In this document: positions 25,645 through 34,101 of the stretch, one piece after another
Numbering within the stretch: position 1 is the first letter of the stretch
Layout: each line of letters opens with the position of its first letter
DNA from: Bacteroidota bacterium
GTDB lineage: Bacteria > Bacteroidota > Bacteroidia > Flavobacteriales_F > PHOS-HE28
DNA: 37,151 bases
Assembly: GCA_014584605.1 (NCBI GenBank)
Contig: JACTMO010000037.1
Span: 1-37,151, forward strand
Direction of reading: 5' to 3'
The notes under the pieces: model-generated
What the model was told of the DNA's origin: nothing
The model's database searches: none
The model's input: the letters and a program-made list of their open reading frames with translations, nothing else
Position numbers and translations under genes: made by a program

Positions 25645-26157
25645 ATGGACAAGGACACCCTGCACCTGCTGAACTTGCGCCAGGCCCGCACGGACCTGGT
25701 GGAGGCCCGCGCGCAAGCGATGGACGAGCTGCGGAGCACGCCCCACCGCATGGAGTTCGTGGGCATGGTACGCGGCGTGGAGTACATCAACGATTCGCGT
25801 GCCACCTTCCTCGACGCCACGCTGCGGTCCCTGGCGGCGATCGAAAAGCCCGTGCTGTGGATCGCGGGGGACCTGCCGGATGGCCTGTTCGATGATGCGG
25901 TCCGGGCCTTCCTCGGCGAGCATGTCACCGCGTTGATCCTCTGCGGCTCGACACACCGGGACCCGCCCGCGCCGCTCCGCGACATGGCGGGCCGCACCTA
26001 CCTGGCCGGCGACCTGCGCACGGCGGTCTTCCTGGCGCACGAACTGGCGACCAGCGGCGAGGTCGTGCTCTTCAGCCCGGCCTGCCCCAGCGGCGACGGC
26101 TTCGCCAACTACGAGGAGCGCGGCCACGCCTTCAAACGCACCGTCCGCGAACTGTGA
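25645..26157 (+). CDS. Stand-alone MurD C-terminal-domain paralogue
   Basis: A 170-residue protein. After a short helical N-terminus (1-33) it aligns along its length with the C-terminal third of the preceding MurD: HRMEFVGMVRGVEYINDSRA (34-53) against [33 protein letters not shown] against [13 protein letters not shown], and VVLFSPACPSGDGFANYEER (140-159) against [20 protein letters not shown]. It has no ATP loop and no UMAF-binding domain, so it cannot be a complete ligase. The NDSxAT and SPAC-x-S-x-x-x-F residues used for ATP/D-Glu contacts are retained, which suggests ligand binding or a regulatory or complex role; this is inference. Base composition matches its neighbours. The gap to murD is 31 bases and to ftsW 7 bases, unlike the ATGA couplings nearby. 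Confidence 0.85.
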   Translation: MDKDTLHLLNLRQARTDLVEARAQAMDELRSTPHRMEFVGMVRGVEYINDSRATFLDATLRSLAAIEKPVLWIAGDLPDGLFDDAVRAFLGEHVTALILCGSTHRDPPAPLRDMAGRTYLAGDLRTAVFLAHELATSGEVVLFSPACPSGDGFANYEERGHAFKRTVREL

Positions 26158-26164
26158 CGCAGCG

Positions 26165-27352
26165 ATGAACCGCCTCTTCCACGAGCACCTGCGCGGCGAC
26201 CGCACCATCTGGATGGTGGCGCTGCTGCTGGGCGTGGTCAGCCTGCTGGCCGTGTACAGCTCGATCGCCTCCCTGGCGTTCCGGCAAGAAGGGCACGGCA
26301 CCCTGCATTTCCTGATGAAGCACGGCCTGATGCTCGCCTGCGGCGGCGCCATCATGTACGGTGCGCACCGCCTGAAATTCGGGGTGTACGGCCGCCTGTC
26401 GCAACTGCTGCTCGGCGCCACCATCGGCCTGCTCGTGCTCACGCTGCTGCTGGGCACCAACCTCAACGACGCCAGCCGCTGGCTGCGCATCCCCCTCATC
26501 GGCCAGAGTTTCCAGACCAGCGACCTGGCCAAGGTGGTGCTGATCGTCTTCACCGCACGTGCCATCGCCCGCCATAAGGAGGCGCCGTGGACCTTCCGCG
26601 ATATGGTGCTGAAGCTCTTGCTGCCCATCGGCGCTGTGTGCGGCACCATCCTGCCGGCCAACTTCAGCACGGCCGTGCTGCTCTTCACGGTGTGCATGAC
26701 GGTGGCCTTCCTGGGCGGCGTACCGATGAAGTGGATCGCCGCTTCCATAGGCCTGGCCGCCGGTGCTTTCGCCCTGCTGGTGGCCGTGAACGAGATGGGT
26801 GAGCTGGACCTTCTGCCCCGGGTGGAGACCTGGCAGGCGCGCCTGGTGAACCACGGCTCGGCGGACAGCGACGCCAACTACCAGGTGGAGCATGCCAAGA
26901 TCGCCATCGCCAGCGGCGGTCTGCTGCCCAACGGCCCCGGCAGCGGCACCTCGCGGAACTTCCTGCCGCACCCGTACTCGGACATGATCTACGCCTTCAT
27001 CATCGAGGAGTACGGCAGCGTGCTCGGCGGCCTCGGCCTGCTGCTGCTCTACCTCATCCTCATGGGCCGCGCGGTCCGCATCGCCCGGCTCTGCCCCAAG
27101 CCCTTCGGTGCGCTCACCGCGCTGGGCCTCAGCCTAAGCCTGGTGTTGCAGGCGCTGGTGAACATGGCCGTGGCCGTGAACCTGGTGCCCGTCACCGGCC
27201 AGCCCCTGCCCCTGGTGAGCATGGGCGGCACCTCCATCTGGTTCACCAGCCTCATGATCGGCATCGTGCTGAGCGTGAGCCGCAGTGTGTACGACGAACC
27301 CGCGAACCACCATGTCGAACCCCGACCCGGCACCGCCCCGGCGGCCGCTTAA
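26165..27352 (+). CDS. ftsW: Septal peptidoglycan polymerase FtsW
   Basis: A 395-residue SEDS protein with about ten membrane segments. Motifs are LGTNLNDASRWLRIPLIGQS, FQTSDLAKVVLIVF, ILPANFSTAVLLF, the large loop NYQVEHAKIAIASGGLLPNG, PHPYSDMIYAFIIEEYG, and VTGQPLPLVSMGGTS near the end. FtsW polymerises lipid II into septal glycan strands with FtsI. In this family the periplasmic Asp in the loop before NYQ is thought to be catalytic (SADSDANYQ here). Its last 41 bases overlap murG in another frame. Confidence 0.94.
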   Translation: MNRLFHEHLRGDRTIWMVALLLGVVSLLAVYSSIASLAFRQEGHGTLHFLMKHGLMLACGGAIMYGAHRLKFGVYGRLSQLLLGATIGLLVLTLLLGTNLNDASRWLRIPLIGQSFQTSDLAKVVLIVFTARAIARHKEAPWTFRDMVLKLLLPIGAVCGTILPANFSTAVLLFTVCMTVAFLGGVPMKWIAASIGLAAGAFALLVAVNEMGELDLLPRVETWQARLVNHGSADSDANYQVEHAKIAIASGGLLPNGPGSGTSRNFLPHPYSDMIYAFIIEEYGSVLGGLGLLLLYLILMGRAVRIARLCPKPFGALTALGLSLSLVLQALVNMAVAVNLVPVTGQPLPLVSMGGTSIWFTSLMIGIVLSVSRSVYDEPANHHVEPRPGTAPAAA

Positions 27353-28454
27353 GCTGATGATCAGCGGAGGTGGCACCGGTGGGCACATCTTCCCGGCGAT
27401 CGCCATCGCGAACGCCGTGCGGGAGGTCTCGCCCGGTGCGGAGGTGCTCTTCGTGGGGGCCGAGGGCCGCATGGAGATGACCAAGGTCCCCGCCGCCGGC
27501 CATCGCATCGAGGGCCTGCCCATCCGCGGGTTCCAACGCGGTTCGATGCTGGCCAACCTGGGCCTGCCCTGGTTGCTGCTCCGCAGCCTGTGGAAGGCAC
27601 GGCGCCTGCTGCGGTCCTTCCGCCCCGACGTGGCCGTGGGCGTGGGCGGTTACGCGAGCGGACCGCTGCTTGCCGTGGCCCAGCGTATGGGCGTGCCCAC
27701 CCTGATCCAGGAGCAGAACAGCCATGCGGGGAGGACCAACATCCATCTGGGCCGCCGTGCGCAGCGCATCTGTGTGGCCTATCCGGGCATGGAACGCTTC
27801 TTCCCGAAGGAGCGGCTGCGCCTCACGGGCAACCCCGTGCGCAGCGAAACGGTGCGTGTGGAGGGCAAGCGGGCCGAGGCATTGGCGCATTTCGGGTTCC
27901 GCGGCGATGCGGCCGTGGTGCTGGTGACGGGCGGCAGCCTGGGCGCACGCGGCGTGAACCTCGGTGTGGAGGCCGCGCTCGCCAGCTGGAAGGAAGCAGG
28001 AGCACAGGTGATCTGGCAGACGGGCACGCCCTTCCTGGATCAGGCGCGCAAGGCCGTCGATGGGCTCGCCTATGCGGACTGCAGGGTGCTCCCGTTCATC
28101 GACCGCATGGACCTGGCCTACGCCTGCGCCGATGTGGTGGTGGCGCGTGCCGGGGCCATCAGCATCAGCGAGCTGTGCCTGGTGAAGCTGCCGACGGTGC
28201 TTGTTCCCCTGCCCACGGCGGCCGAGGACCATCAGACCGCCAACGCCCGCGTGCTCACCGACCGCGGTGCGGCGGTGCTGGTGCGCGACGACCGCAGCCG
28301 CGAAGAGCTCGGCCCCACCGTGCTGCGCCTGCTGCAGGACAGGCCGACGCGCGAAGGCATGCGCACCGCCATCGCCGCGTTGGGCCGGCCGGATGCGGCC
28401 GCCGCCATCGCCCGTGAGACCATCGCCCTCGCCAACACCGCCGCACGATCATGA
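27312..28454 (+). CDS. murG: UDP-GlcNAc:lipid I N-acetylglucosaminyltransferase MurG
   Basis: A 380-residue GT28 glycosyltransferase. It starts near LKLMISGGGTGGHIFPAIAI (GGGTGGH at 19-25), then LPIRGFQRGSM, DVAVGVGGYASGPLL, LIQEQNSHAG, LTGNPVR, VTGGSLGARGVN, ARAGAISISELC and the PLPTAAEDHQTANA UDP-GlcNAc site. It makes lipid II on the cytoplasmic face of the membrane. ATG 27312 gives a 15-residue lead and a 41-base overlap with ftsW; ATG 27357, just after the ftsW stop, would also give a normal family N-terminus and cannot be excluded. ATGA overlap with murC. Confidence 0.95.
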   Translation: MSNPDPAPPRRPLKLMISGGGTGGHIFPAIAIANAVREVSPGAEVLFVGAEGRMEMTKVPAAGHRIEGLPIRGFQRGSMLANLGLPWLLLRSLWKARRLLRSFRPDVAVGVGGYASGPLLAVAQRMGVPTLIQEQNSHAGRTNIHLGRRAQRICVAYPGMERFFPKERLRLTGNPVRSETVRVEGKRAEALAHFGFRGDAAVVLVTGGSLGARGVNLGVEAALASWKEAGAQVIWQTGTPFLDQARKAVDGLAYADCRVLPFIDRMDLAYACADVVVARAGAISISELCLVKLPTVLVPLPTAAEDHQTANARVLTDRGAAVLVRDDRSREELGPTVLRLLQDRPTREGMRTAIAALGRPDAAAAIARETIALANTAARS

Positions 28455-29821
28455 GCACCGCGGTCCAGCGCATCTACTTCGTCGGCATCGGCGGGATCGG
28501 CATGAGCGGCCTGGCGCGCTATTACCGGCGGCAGGGCGCCGTCGTGGGCGGATACGACCGCACGCCCTCCCCGCTCACGGACAGTCTGGCCGCAGAGGGC
28601 ATGGCGATCCATTTCGACGAGGATCCCGCCTCCATTCCCGTCGCACTGCGCGAACGGCCGGCCGAGGTGCTCGTAGTGCGCACCCCCGCCGTGCCCGCCA
28701 CCAGCCCCTTGCTGGCCTGGTGGGCCTCGGCCGGTGCCCGCATCCTGAAGCGTAGCGAGCTGCTCGGCATGATCACCCGCGACCGCCGCACCTATGCCGT
28801 GGCCGGTACACATGGCAAGACCACGGTGAGCACCATGCTGGCGCACCTGCTCCACAGCGGCGGCGTGCCGGTGAATGCCTTCCTCGGCGGCATCAGCGCC
28901 AACTACGGGACCAACGTGCTGCTCGACGACGGTGCGCTGGCCAACGTGGTGGAGGCCGATGAGTTCGACCGCAGCTTCCTGCAGCTGCGCCCTGCGGATG
29001 CCATCATCACGGCCGCCGACCCGGACCACCTCGACATCTACGGCACCCAGGAGGCCATGTTCGAGGCCTATCGGGCGTTCGCCGCCCTGTGCAGCGGCGG
29101 GCTGCTCGTGCACGAGCGTGTCAAGGCCGTGCTCCCCGGCCTGAACGCGACCACCTACGCCATCGACGGGAACGGTGTGCCGCGTGCCGAGAGGGTGGAG
29201 GTGCGCGACGGCGCCTATCATTTCGACCTGGTGGCCGAAGGCGTCACGCTGCGCGGCCTGCGGCTGGGCATGCCCGGAAGGCACAACGTGGAGAACGCCA
29301 CGGCCGCGGCGGCCATGGCGTTGCGCGCCGGTGTCCCTGCCGGGTCGCTGCGCGACGGGCTCGCCTCCTTCCAGGGTGTGGAGCGTCGTTTCCAGACCAT
29401 CGTCCAGGGCCCACGCACGGTGTTCATCGACGACTACGCCCACCATCCCGCCGAACTGGACGCGGCCATCAGGTCCGCGCGTGAACTGCATCCCGACCGC
29501 CACCTCACCGTGGTGTTCCAGCCCCACCTGTTCACCCGCACCCGCGACCTGGCCGACGGCTTCGCACGGAGCCTGGCGCTTGCCGACACCCTGTTCCTGC
29601 TGGACATCTATCCGGCACGGGAGGAACCCATCGCCGGCATCAGCTCGGCGTGGCTGCTGGAACGTGTGCCGTTGACGGACAAGCACCTCGTAGGGCGGGA
29701 GGTGCTGGTGGAACGCCTGGCGGCCGACCCGCCCGAACTGCTGCTCACCCTCGGTGCGGGCGACATCGACCGGCTCGTGCCGCGCATTGCCACCGCCCTC
29801 CGTAAAACCGCCACCGCATGA
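28451..29821 (+). CDS. murC: UDP-MurNAc:L-alanine ligase MurC
   Basis: A 456-residue Mur ligase. The N-terminal domain is IYFVGIGGIGMSGLARYYRR, VVRTPAVPATSPLL follows, and the ATP loop is AGTHGKTTVSTML (GTHGKTT 119-125). Next come VEADEFDRSFLQL, DHLDIYGT, GRHNVENATAA, DYAHHPAELDA, and FQPHLFTRTRDLADGFA near the C-terminus. It adds the first residue of the stem peptide. It is linked by ATGA overlaps to murG and ftsQ. The order murC-ftsQ without ddl or murB between them is usual for Bacteroidota. Confidence 0.96.
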   Translation: MSTAVQRIYFVGIGGIGMSGLARYYRRQGAVVGGYDRTPSPLTDSLAAEGMAIHFDEDPASIPVALRERPAEVLVVRTPAVPATSPLLAWWASAGARILKRSELLGMITRDRRTYAVAGTHGKTTVSTMLAHLLHSGGVPVNAFLGGISANYGTNVLLDDGALANVVEADEFDRSFLQLRPADAIITAADPDHLDIYGTQEAMFEAYRAFAALCSGGLLVHERVKAVLPGLNATTYAIDGNGVPRAERVEVRDGAYHFDLVAEGVTLRGLRLGMPGRHNVENATAAAAMALRAGVPAGSLRDGLASFQGVERRFQTIVQGPRTVFIDDYAHHPAELDAAIRSARELHPDRHLTVVFQPHLFTRTRDLADGFARSLALADTLFLLDIYPAREEPIAGISSAWLLERVPLTDKHLVGREVLVERLAADPPELLLTLGAGDIDRLVPRIATALRKTATA

Positions 29822-30621
29822 AAGCCCCCCGCGTGCTCCTGCGTCCGATCCTGCTGACGGTCGTCGCCGCGCTCGTCGTGGCGGCGCTCGGTTTCGTGGA
29901 GCGCACCGCCGACCGCCGTCCGGTGCAGGACCTGGCCATCGAGGTCCGCGCCGTGGACGAGCTGCGCTTCATCAGCCCCATGCAGGTGCGTGAGCAGGTG
30001 CTCGCCATGGGCGATGCGGTGGTGGGTGTGCCCGTGGCCGAGATGGACCTGCGGGCGATCGAGGAGCGTCTGCGTGCGATCCCCTGGGTGCGCGGAGCCG
30101 AAGCCTACCACACCCTCGACGGCATCCTCCATGTACGCGTGGAGCAGCGCGTGCCGATCATGCGGGTGCTGGACCACGACGGAGGGAGTTACTACCTGGA
30201 CCTCGACGGTCACACCATGCCCCTGAGCGCCCAGCACACCGCACGCGTCCCCGTGGCCATGGGCAAGGTGCACCTGGCGGGGGCTGCGGAGCAGGTGATG
30301 GACCTGCGGAGCACCGACAGCCTGGTGGCCGTCTCGCACCTGCCCGAACTGCACCGCATCGCCGTCTTCCTCCATGATGACCCGTTCTGGGCCGCATTGA
30401 TCGACCAGGTCATCGTCATGCCCGACGGCCAGTTCGAGCTGGTGCCCCGTGTGGGTGCGCAGCGCATCCGCATCGGGAACGCCGACCGTATGTCCCAGCG
30501 CATGGCCAAGCTCCAGCTCTTCTACCGTCAGGGGATCGACCAGACCGACTGGCGCCGCCATTCCATCATCGACCTCCGCTTCGACGGCCAGGTCGTCTGC
30601 ACCAACCGAACAACGCCCTAA
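29818..30621 (+). CDS. ftsQ: Cell division protein FtsQ
   Basis: A 267-residue bitopic membrane protein. It has a short basic start, one membrane segment ILLTVVAALVVAALGFV (about 11-27), and a POTRA-like periplasmic domain (VRAVDELRFISPMQVREQVL to IPWVRGAEAY, then ILHVRVEQRVPIMRVLDHDG and YYLDLDGHTMPL). It matches FtsQ by layout and position between murC and ftsA. FtsQ recruits FtsB/L and regulates FtsWI. ATGA overlap with murC; 12 bases to ftsA. Confidence 0.9.
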   Translation: MKAPRVLLRPILLTVVAALVVAALGFVERTADRRPVQDLAIEVRAVDELRFISPMQVREQVLAMGDAVVGVPVAEMDLRAIEERLRAIPWVRGAEAYHTLDGILHVRVEQRVPIMRVLDHDGGSYYLDLDGHTMPLSAQHTARVPVAMGKVHLAGAAEQVMDLRSTDSLVAVSHLPELHRIAVFLHDDPFWAALIDQVIVMPDGQFELVPRVGAQRIRIGNADRMSQRMAKLQLFYRQGIDQTDWRRHSIIDLRFDGQVVCTNRTTP

Positions 30622-30633
30622 CACGCTCTACAC

Positions 30634-31926
30634 ATGCACCAACAAGAGATCGTCGCCGGACTGGACATCGGCACCACCAAGATCGCCTGCATCGTCGGGC
30701 GACGGAACGAACAAGGAAAGATCGAGGTCCTCGGCATGGGCCGCAGCCGCTCCGAGGGGGTGAACCGCGGCATGGTGGCCAACATCCAGAAGACGGTGGA
30801 CTCGATCGTGGCCGCCGTCAAGGAGGCCGGGATCAACGCCAATGTGGAGATCGGCACGGTGAACGTGGGCATCGCCGGCCAGCACATCCGCAGCATGCAC
30901 CACCGCGGCATGATCACCCGCCAGAGCCACGAGCAGGAGATCGCACAGCCGGACATCGACCTGCTGATCGACGACATGTACAAGCTGGTGATGCCGGCGG
31001 GCGAGGAGATCATCCATGTGCTGCCCCAGGAGTACATCGTGGACGGCGAGCAGGGCGTGCGCGATCCCATCGGCATGAGCGGGGTGCGCCTGGAGGCCAA
31101 CTTCCACATCATCAGCGGGCAGGTGACGGCCGCGCGCAACATCAACAAGTGCGTGCACCGTGCCAGCCTGGACGTCACCGAGCTGATCCTGGAGCCCCTG
31201 GCCAGCGCCGACGCGGTGTTGAGCGCCGAGGAGAAGGAGGCCGGCGTGGTGCTGGTGGACATCGGTGGCGGCACCACCGACATCGCCATCTTCTATGACG
31301 GCATCATCCGCCACACCGCGGTGATCCCCTTCGGCGGCAACGTGATCACCGAGGACATCCGTCAGGGCTGCGGGGTGATGCGTGAGCAGGCCGAACTGCT
31401 GAAGGTGAAGTTCGGCAGCGCGCTCGCGGCCGAGAACAAGGACAACGAAGTGGTCTGCATCCCCGGCCTGCGCGGTCGCGAGCCCAAGGAGATCAGCCTG
31501 CACATGCTCGCTGAGGTGATCCAATCGCGCATGGAGGAGATCATGGAGCAGGTGTATTTCGAGATCCGGAACAGCGGGCTGGAGAAGCAGCTCATCGCCG
31601 GTGTGGTCCTCACCGGTGGCGGCGCCCAGCTCAAGCACCTGCGCCAGCTGGTGGAATACATCACCGGCATGTCCGCCCGCATCGGCTACCCCAACGAGCA
31701 CCTCGCCAAGAGCGACGTTGAGCAGGTGACCAGCCCGCTCTTCGCCACCGGCGTGGGCCTGGTGCTGAAGGGCTTCGACTTCCTGGACCGCCAGCGTGCC
31801 AAGCAGGGCGGAAAGCCCGCACAGGCCGCCAAGGTGAAGGGCCACAGCCAGGGCAGCCGCATGGGCAGCTTCTTCGACAAGGTCATCAAGGGCGCCTCCG
31901 AGATCCTCAGCGACGACGACATCTGA
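30634..31926 (+). CDS. ftsA: Cell division actin-like protein FtsA
   Basis: A 430-residue actin-fold ATPase. The phosphate 1 motif is GLDIGTTKIACIVG (9-22), the 1C subdomain lies at about 85-165, phosphate 2 is VDIGGGTTDIAIF (from about 208), and the adenosine motif is GVVLTGGGAQLKHL. The C-terminus MGSFFDKVIKGASEIL is an amphipathic membrane-binding helix. It tethers FtsZ filaments to the membrane. It is spaced 45 bases before ftsZ. Confidence 0.96.
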   Translation: MHQQEIVAGLDIGTTKIACIVGRRNEQGKIEVLGMGRSRSEGVNRGMVANIQKTVDSIVAAVKEAGINANVEIGTVNVGIAGQHIRSMHHRGMITRQSHEQEIAQPDIDLLIDDMYKLVMPAGEEIIHVLPQEYIVDGEQGVRDPIGMSGVRLEANFHIISGQVTAARNINKCVHRASLDVTELILEPLASADAVLSAEEKEAGVVLVDIGGGTTDIAIFYDGIIRHTAVIPFGGNVITEDIRQGCGVMREQAELLKVKFGSALAAENKDNEVVCIPGLRGREPKEISLHMLAEVIQSRMEEIMEQVYFEIRNSGLEKQLIAGVVLTGGGAQLKHLRQLVEYITGMSARIGYPNEHLAKSDVEQVTSPLFATGVGLVLKGFDFLDRQRAKQGGKPAQAAKVKGHSQGSRMGSFFDKVIKGASEILSDDDI

Positions 31927-31971
31927 ACCGCATCCCCGCCACCCCAGTTCCACCTTCCAAACCGCAACGAC

Positions 31972-33564
31972 ATGAAATTCGACCTTCCCCGTGAGCTCTC
32001 CTCGATCATCAAGGTGATCGGCGTGGGGGGCGGCGGCAGCAACGCCGTGAACTACATGCACGCCCAGGGCATCAAGGGCGTTGACTTCATCATCTGCAAC
32101 ACCGACAGGCAGGCGCTGGACAGCAGCTCCGTGCCGGTGAAGGTGCAGCTGGGGCCCGCACTCACCGACGGCCTCGGCGCCGGGTCCATCCCCGAGCGCG
32201 GCAAGGACGCCGCCCAGGAGAACCTCGATGAGCTCCGCCAGATCCTGGGTGCCCGCACCAAGATGGTCTTCATCACCGCCGGCATGGGCGGCGGCACCGG
32301 CACCGGAGCCGCTCCGGTGATCGCCGCCATCGCACGTGAGCTCGGCATCCTCACGGTGGGCATCGTCACCATGCCCTTCCAATGGGAGGGCCGCAAGCGC
32401 AAGCTCCAGGCCGTGGGCGGCATCGAGGACCTGCGCCGTTCGGTGGACACCCTGCTGGTGATCAACAACGACCGCCTGCGCGACCTCTTCGGCAACCTGA
32501 GCCTGGACAACGCCTTCGGCCACGCCGACAACGTGCTCACCACCGCCGCCCGCGGCATCGCCGAGATCATCACCGTGACCGGCAAGGTGAACGTGGACTT
32601 CGAGGACGTGAAGACCGTGATGACCAACAGTGGCGCCGCCATCATGGGCATGGCCGAGGCCGAAGGAGAGGACCGCGCCCTGCGCGCCGCGCAGGAAGCC
32701 CTGGCCTCTCCGCTCCTCAACGACAACGACATCAAGGGCGCCAAGTTCGTCCTGCTCAACATCACCTATGGCGGGCGCGAGGTGCTGATGGACGAGATCA
32801 GCGAGATCACCGACCACATCCAGGATGCGGCCGGCAGCAGCGCCGACGTCATCTGGGGCTATTGCCGCGAGGAGAGCCTGGGCGAGCGCCTGCGCGTAAC
32901 GGTGATCGCCACCGGTTTCCAGGTGAACCCCGAGACCGGCGCGGTGGGCCAGGCGCCCGAGGCCCGCAAGGTGATCCCGCTCGATGCCGATGTGCCCACG
33001 ATGATCACACAGCCCATCCTGAGCCCCGTGGCCAGCGCCCCGCAGGTGCCCGTTACCAAGGCCCCGGAGCCCGCGCCCGAGGCACCCCTCGAGCCCTATC
33101 TGAAGCCCGCCGCCCAGCAGGCCCCGCCTGCACCGGAAGCCGTTCCTTCTGCGCCTGTAGCCGCACGTTCCGTGGAGCTGGAGGTCACGCCGCCCGCGGA
33201 GGACAAGGTGCGTTACGACCTTTATGAAGAGCCCGCCCCCACGACCGGCGCACCGGTGGACAGCACCGCACCCCTCCTCGCCAATACCGGTGCACGCCTG
33301 AGCCCCACCGAGCACCAGACCCGTGTGGAGGAGCGGCTCGTCCGCATGCGCGAGATGACCCTGCGCCTGCGCTCCACCAACGGCATCAATGAGATGGAAC
33401 GGGAACCCGCCTATGTGCGCAAGCGCGTCGCCCTGAGCGATGGTCCGCGCAGCACCGACAGCAATGTGAGCCGCTACACCCTCACCGAGGACCAGGACGA
33501 GAACGGCGAGCGGCGCGTGGAGCTGCGGCGCAACAATCCCTTCCTGCACGACAACGTGGACTGA
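31972..33564 (+). CDS. ftsZ: Cell division tubulin-like GTPase FtsZ
   Basis: A 530-residue protein. The nucleotide-binding loops are VIGVGGGGSNAVNYM (about 15-29) and the tubulin signature GGGTGTGAAPV (106-116); the T7 loop is NVDFEDVKTVMTNSG with Asp209 and Asp212. The GTPase core ends around residue 320. It is followed by a linker of about 190 residues rich in Pro, Ala and Glu, and the C-terminal peptide NPFLHDNVD. The long linker is normal in Bacteroidota, but the terminal peptide differs from the usual IPxFLR-type FtsA-binding motif. It assembles the Z-ring. Confidence 0.96.
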   Translation: MKFDLPRELSSIIKVIGVGGGGSNAVNYMHAQGIKGVDFIICNTDRQALDSSSVPVKVQLGPALTDGLGAGSIPERGKDAAQENLDELRQILGARTKMVFITAGMGGGTGTGAAPVIAAIARELGILTVGIVTMPFQWEGRKRKLQAVGGIEDLRRSVDTLLVINNDRLRDLFGNLSLDNAFGHADNVLTTAARGIAEIITVTGKVNVDFEDVKTVMTNSGAAIMGMAEAEGEDRALRAAQEALASPLLNDNDIKGAKFVLLNITYGGREVLMDEISEITDHIQDAAGSSADVIWGYCREESLGERLRVTVIATGFQVNPETGAVGQAPEARKVIPLDADVPTMITQPILSPVASAPQVPVTKAPEPAPEAPLEPYLKPAAQQAPPAPEAVPSAPVAARSVELEVTPPAEDKVRYDLYEEPAPTTGAPVDSTAPLLANTGARLSPTEHQTRVEERLVRMREMTLRLRSTNGINEMEREPAYVRKRVALSDGPRSTDSNVSRYTLTEDQDENGERRVELRRNNPFLHDNVD

Positions 33565-33575
33565 CCTGCAGCCCC

Positions 33576-34031
33576 ATGGACTTCAAACAGCGCATCGACG
33601 CCGACCTCAAGGCGGCCATGCTGGCCCGGGACAAGGACCGCCTCAACGCCCTACGGGCGATCAAGAGCGCCATCCTGCTGGAGCTCACCAAGGAGGGCGG
33701 AGGTACGGCCGGGATCAGTGATGAGGCGGGACTTCGCATCCTGCAGAAGCTCCACAAGCAACGCGCGGAGGCCGCCGCGATCTACCGGCAGCAGGGCCGC
33801 GAGGACCTGGCCGGCGAGGAGGAGGTGCAGGCCCGCGTGATCGAGGGCTATCTGCCGGCACGGCTCAGCGAGACCGAGCTCGAGGCCGCCGTGCGGGCCG
33901 TGATCACCACCACCGGCGCCACCGGCATGAAGGACATGGGCCGCGTGATGGGCGAGGCGAACAGGCAACTGGCAGGCCGCGCCGAGGGTGCGGCCATCGC
34001 GGCGCTCGTGAAGCGCCTCCTCGCCGGTTGA
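33576..34031 (+). CDS. GatB/YqeY domain protein
   Basis: A 151-residue protein with the YqeY fold. MDFKQRIDADLKAAMLARDK is followed by LNALRAIKSAILLELTKEG, LQKLHKQRAEAAAIYRQQGR, IEGYLPARLSETELEAAVR and GMKDMGRVMGEANRQLAGRA. YqeY resembles the tail domain of the GatB amidotransferase subunit and is proposed to interact with tRNA; its physiological role is not established. It follows ftsZ by 11 bases and is the last gene of the dcw transcript before the 34052 hairpin. Confidence 0.92.
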   Translation: MDFKQRIDADLKAAMLARDKDRLNALRAIKSAILLELTKEGGGTAGISDEAGLRILQKLHKQRAEAAAIYRQQGREDLAGEEEVQARVIEGYLPARLSETELEAAVRAVITTTGATGMKDMGRVMGEANRQLAGRAEGAAIAALVKRLLAG

Positions 34032-34051
34032 ACCGTGGACCCAACAAAGGC

Positions 34052-34075
34052 AAGGGGCGCCGTGCGGCGCCCCTT
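34052..34075. terminator. Strong bidirectional terminator hairpin
   Basis: AAGGGGCGCCG and CGGCGCCCCTT form a perfect 11-bp inverted repeat around TG. It sits between the convergent YqeY-like gene (plus) and the LytTR regulator (minus), with the AA/TT ends serving both directions. Confidence 0.75.
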
Positions 34076-34101
34076 CGCGTTCATGGGCATCGGTGCACGG
34101 G

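Noticed and set aside
30628..33549. 973-codon minus frame opposite ftsA and ftsZ
   Set aside because: Shadow of two certain genes; low-complexity His/Ala/Gly composition and no recognisable domain.
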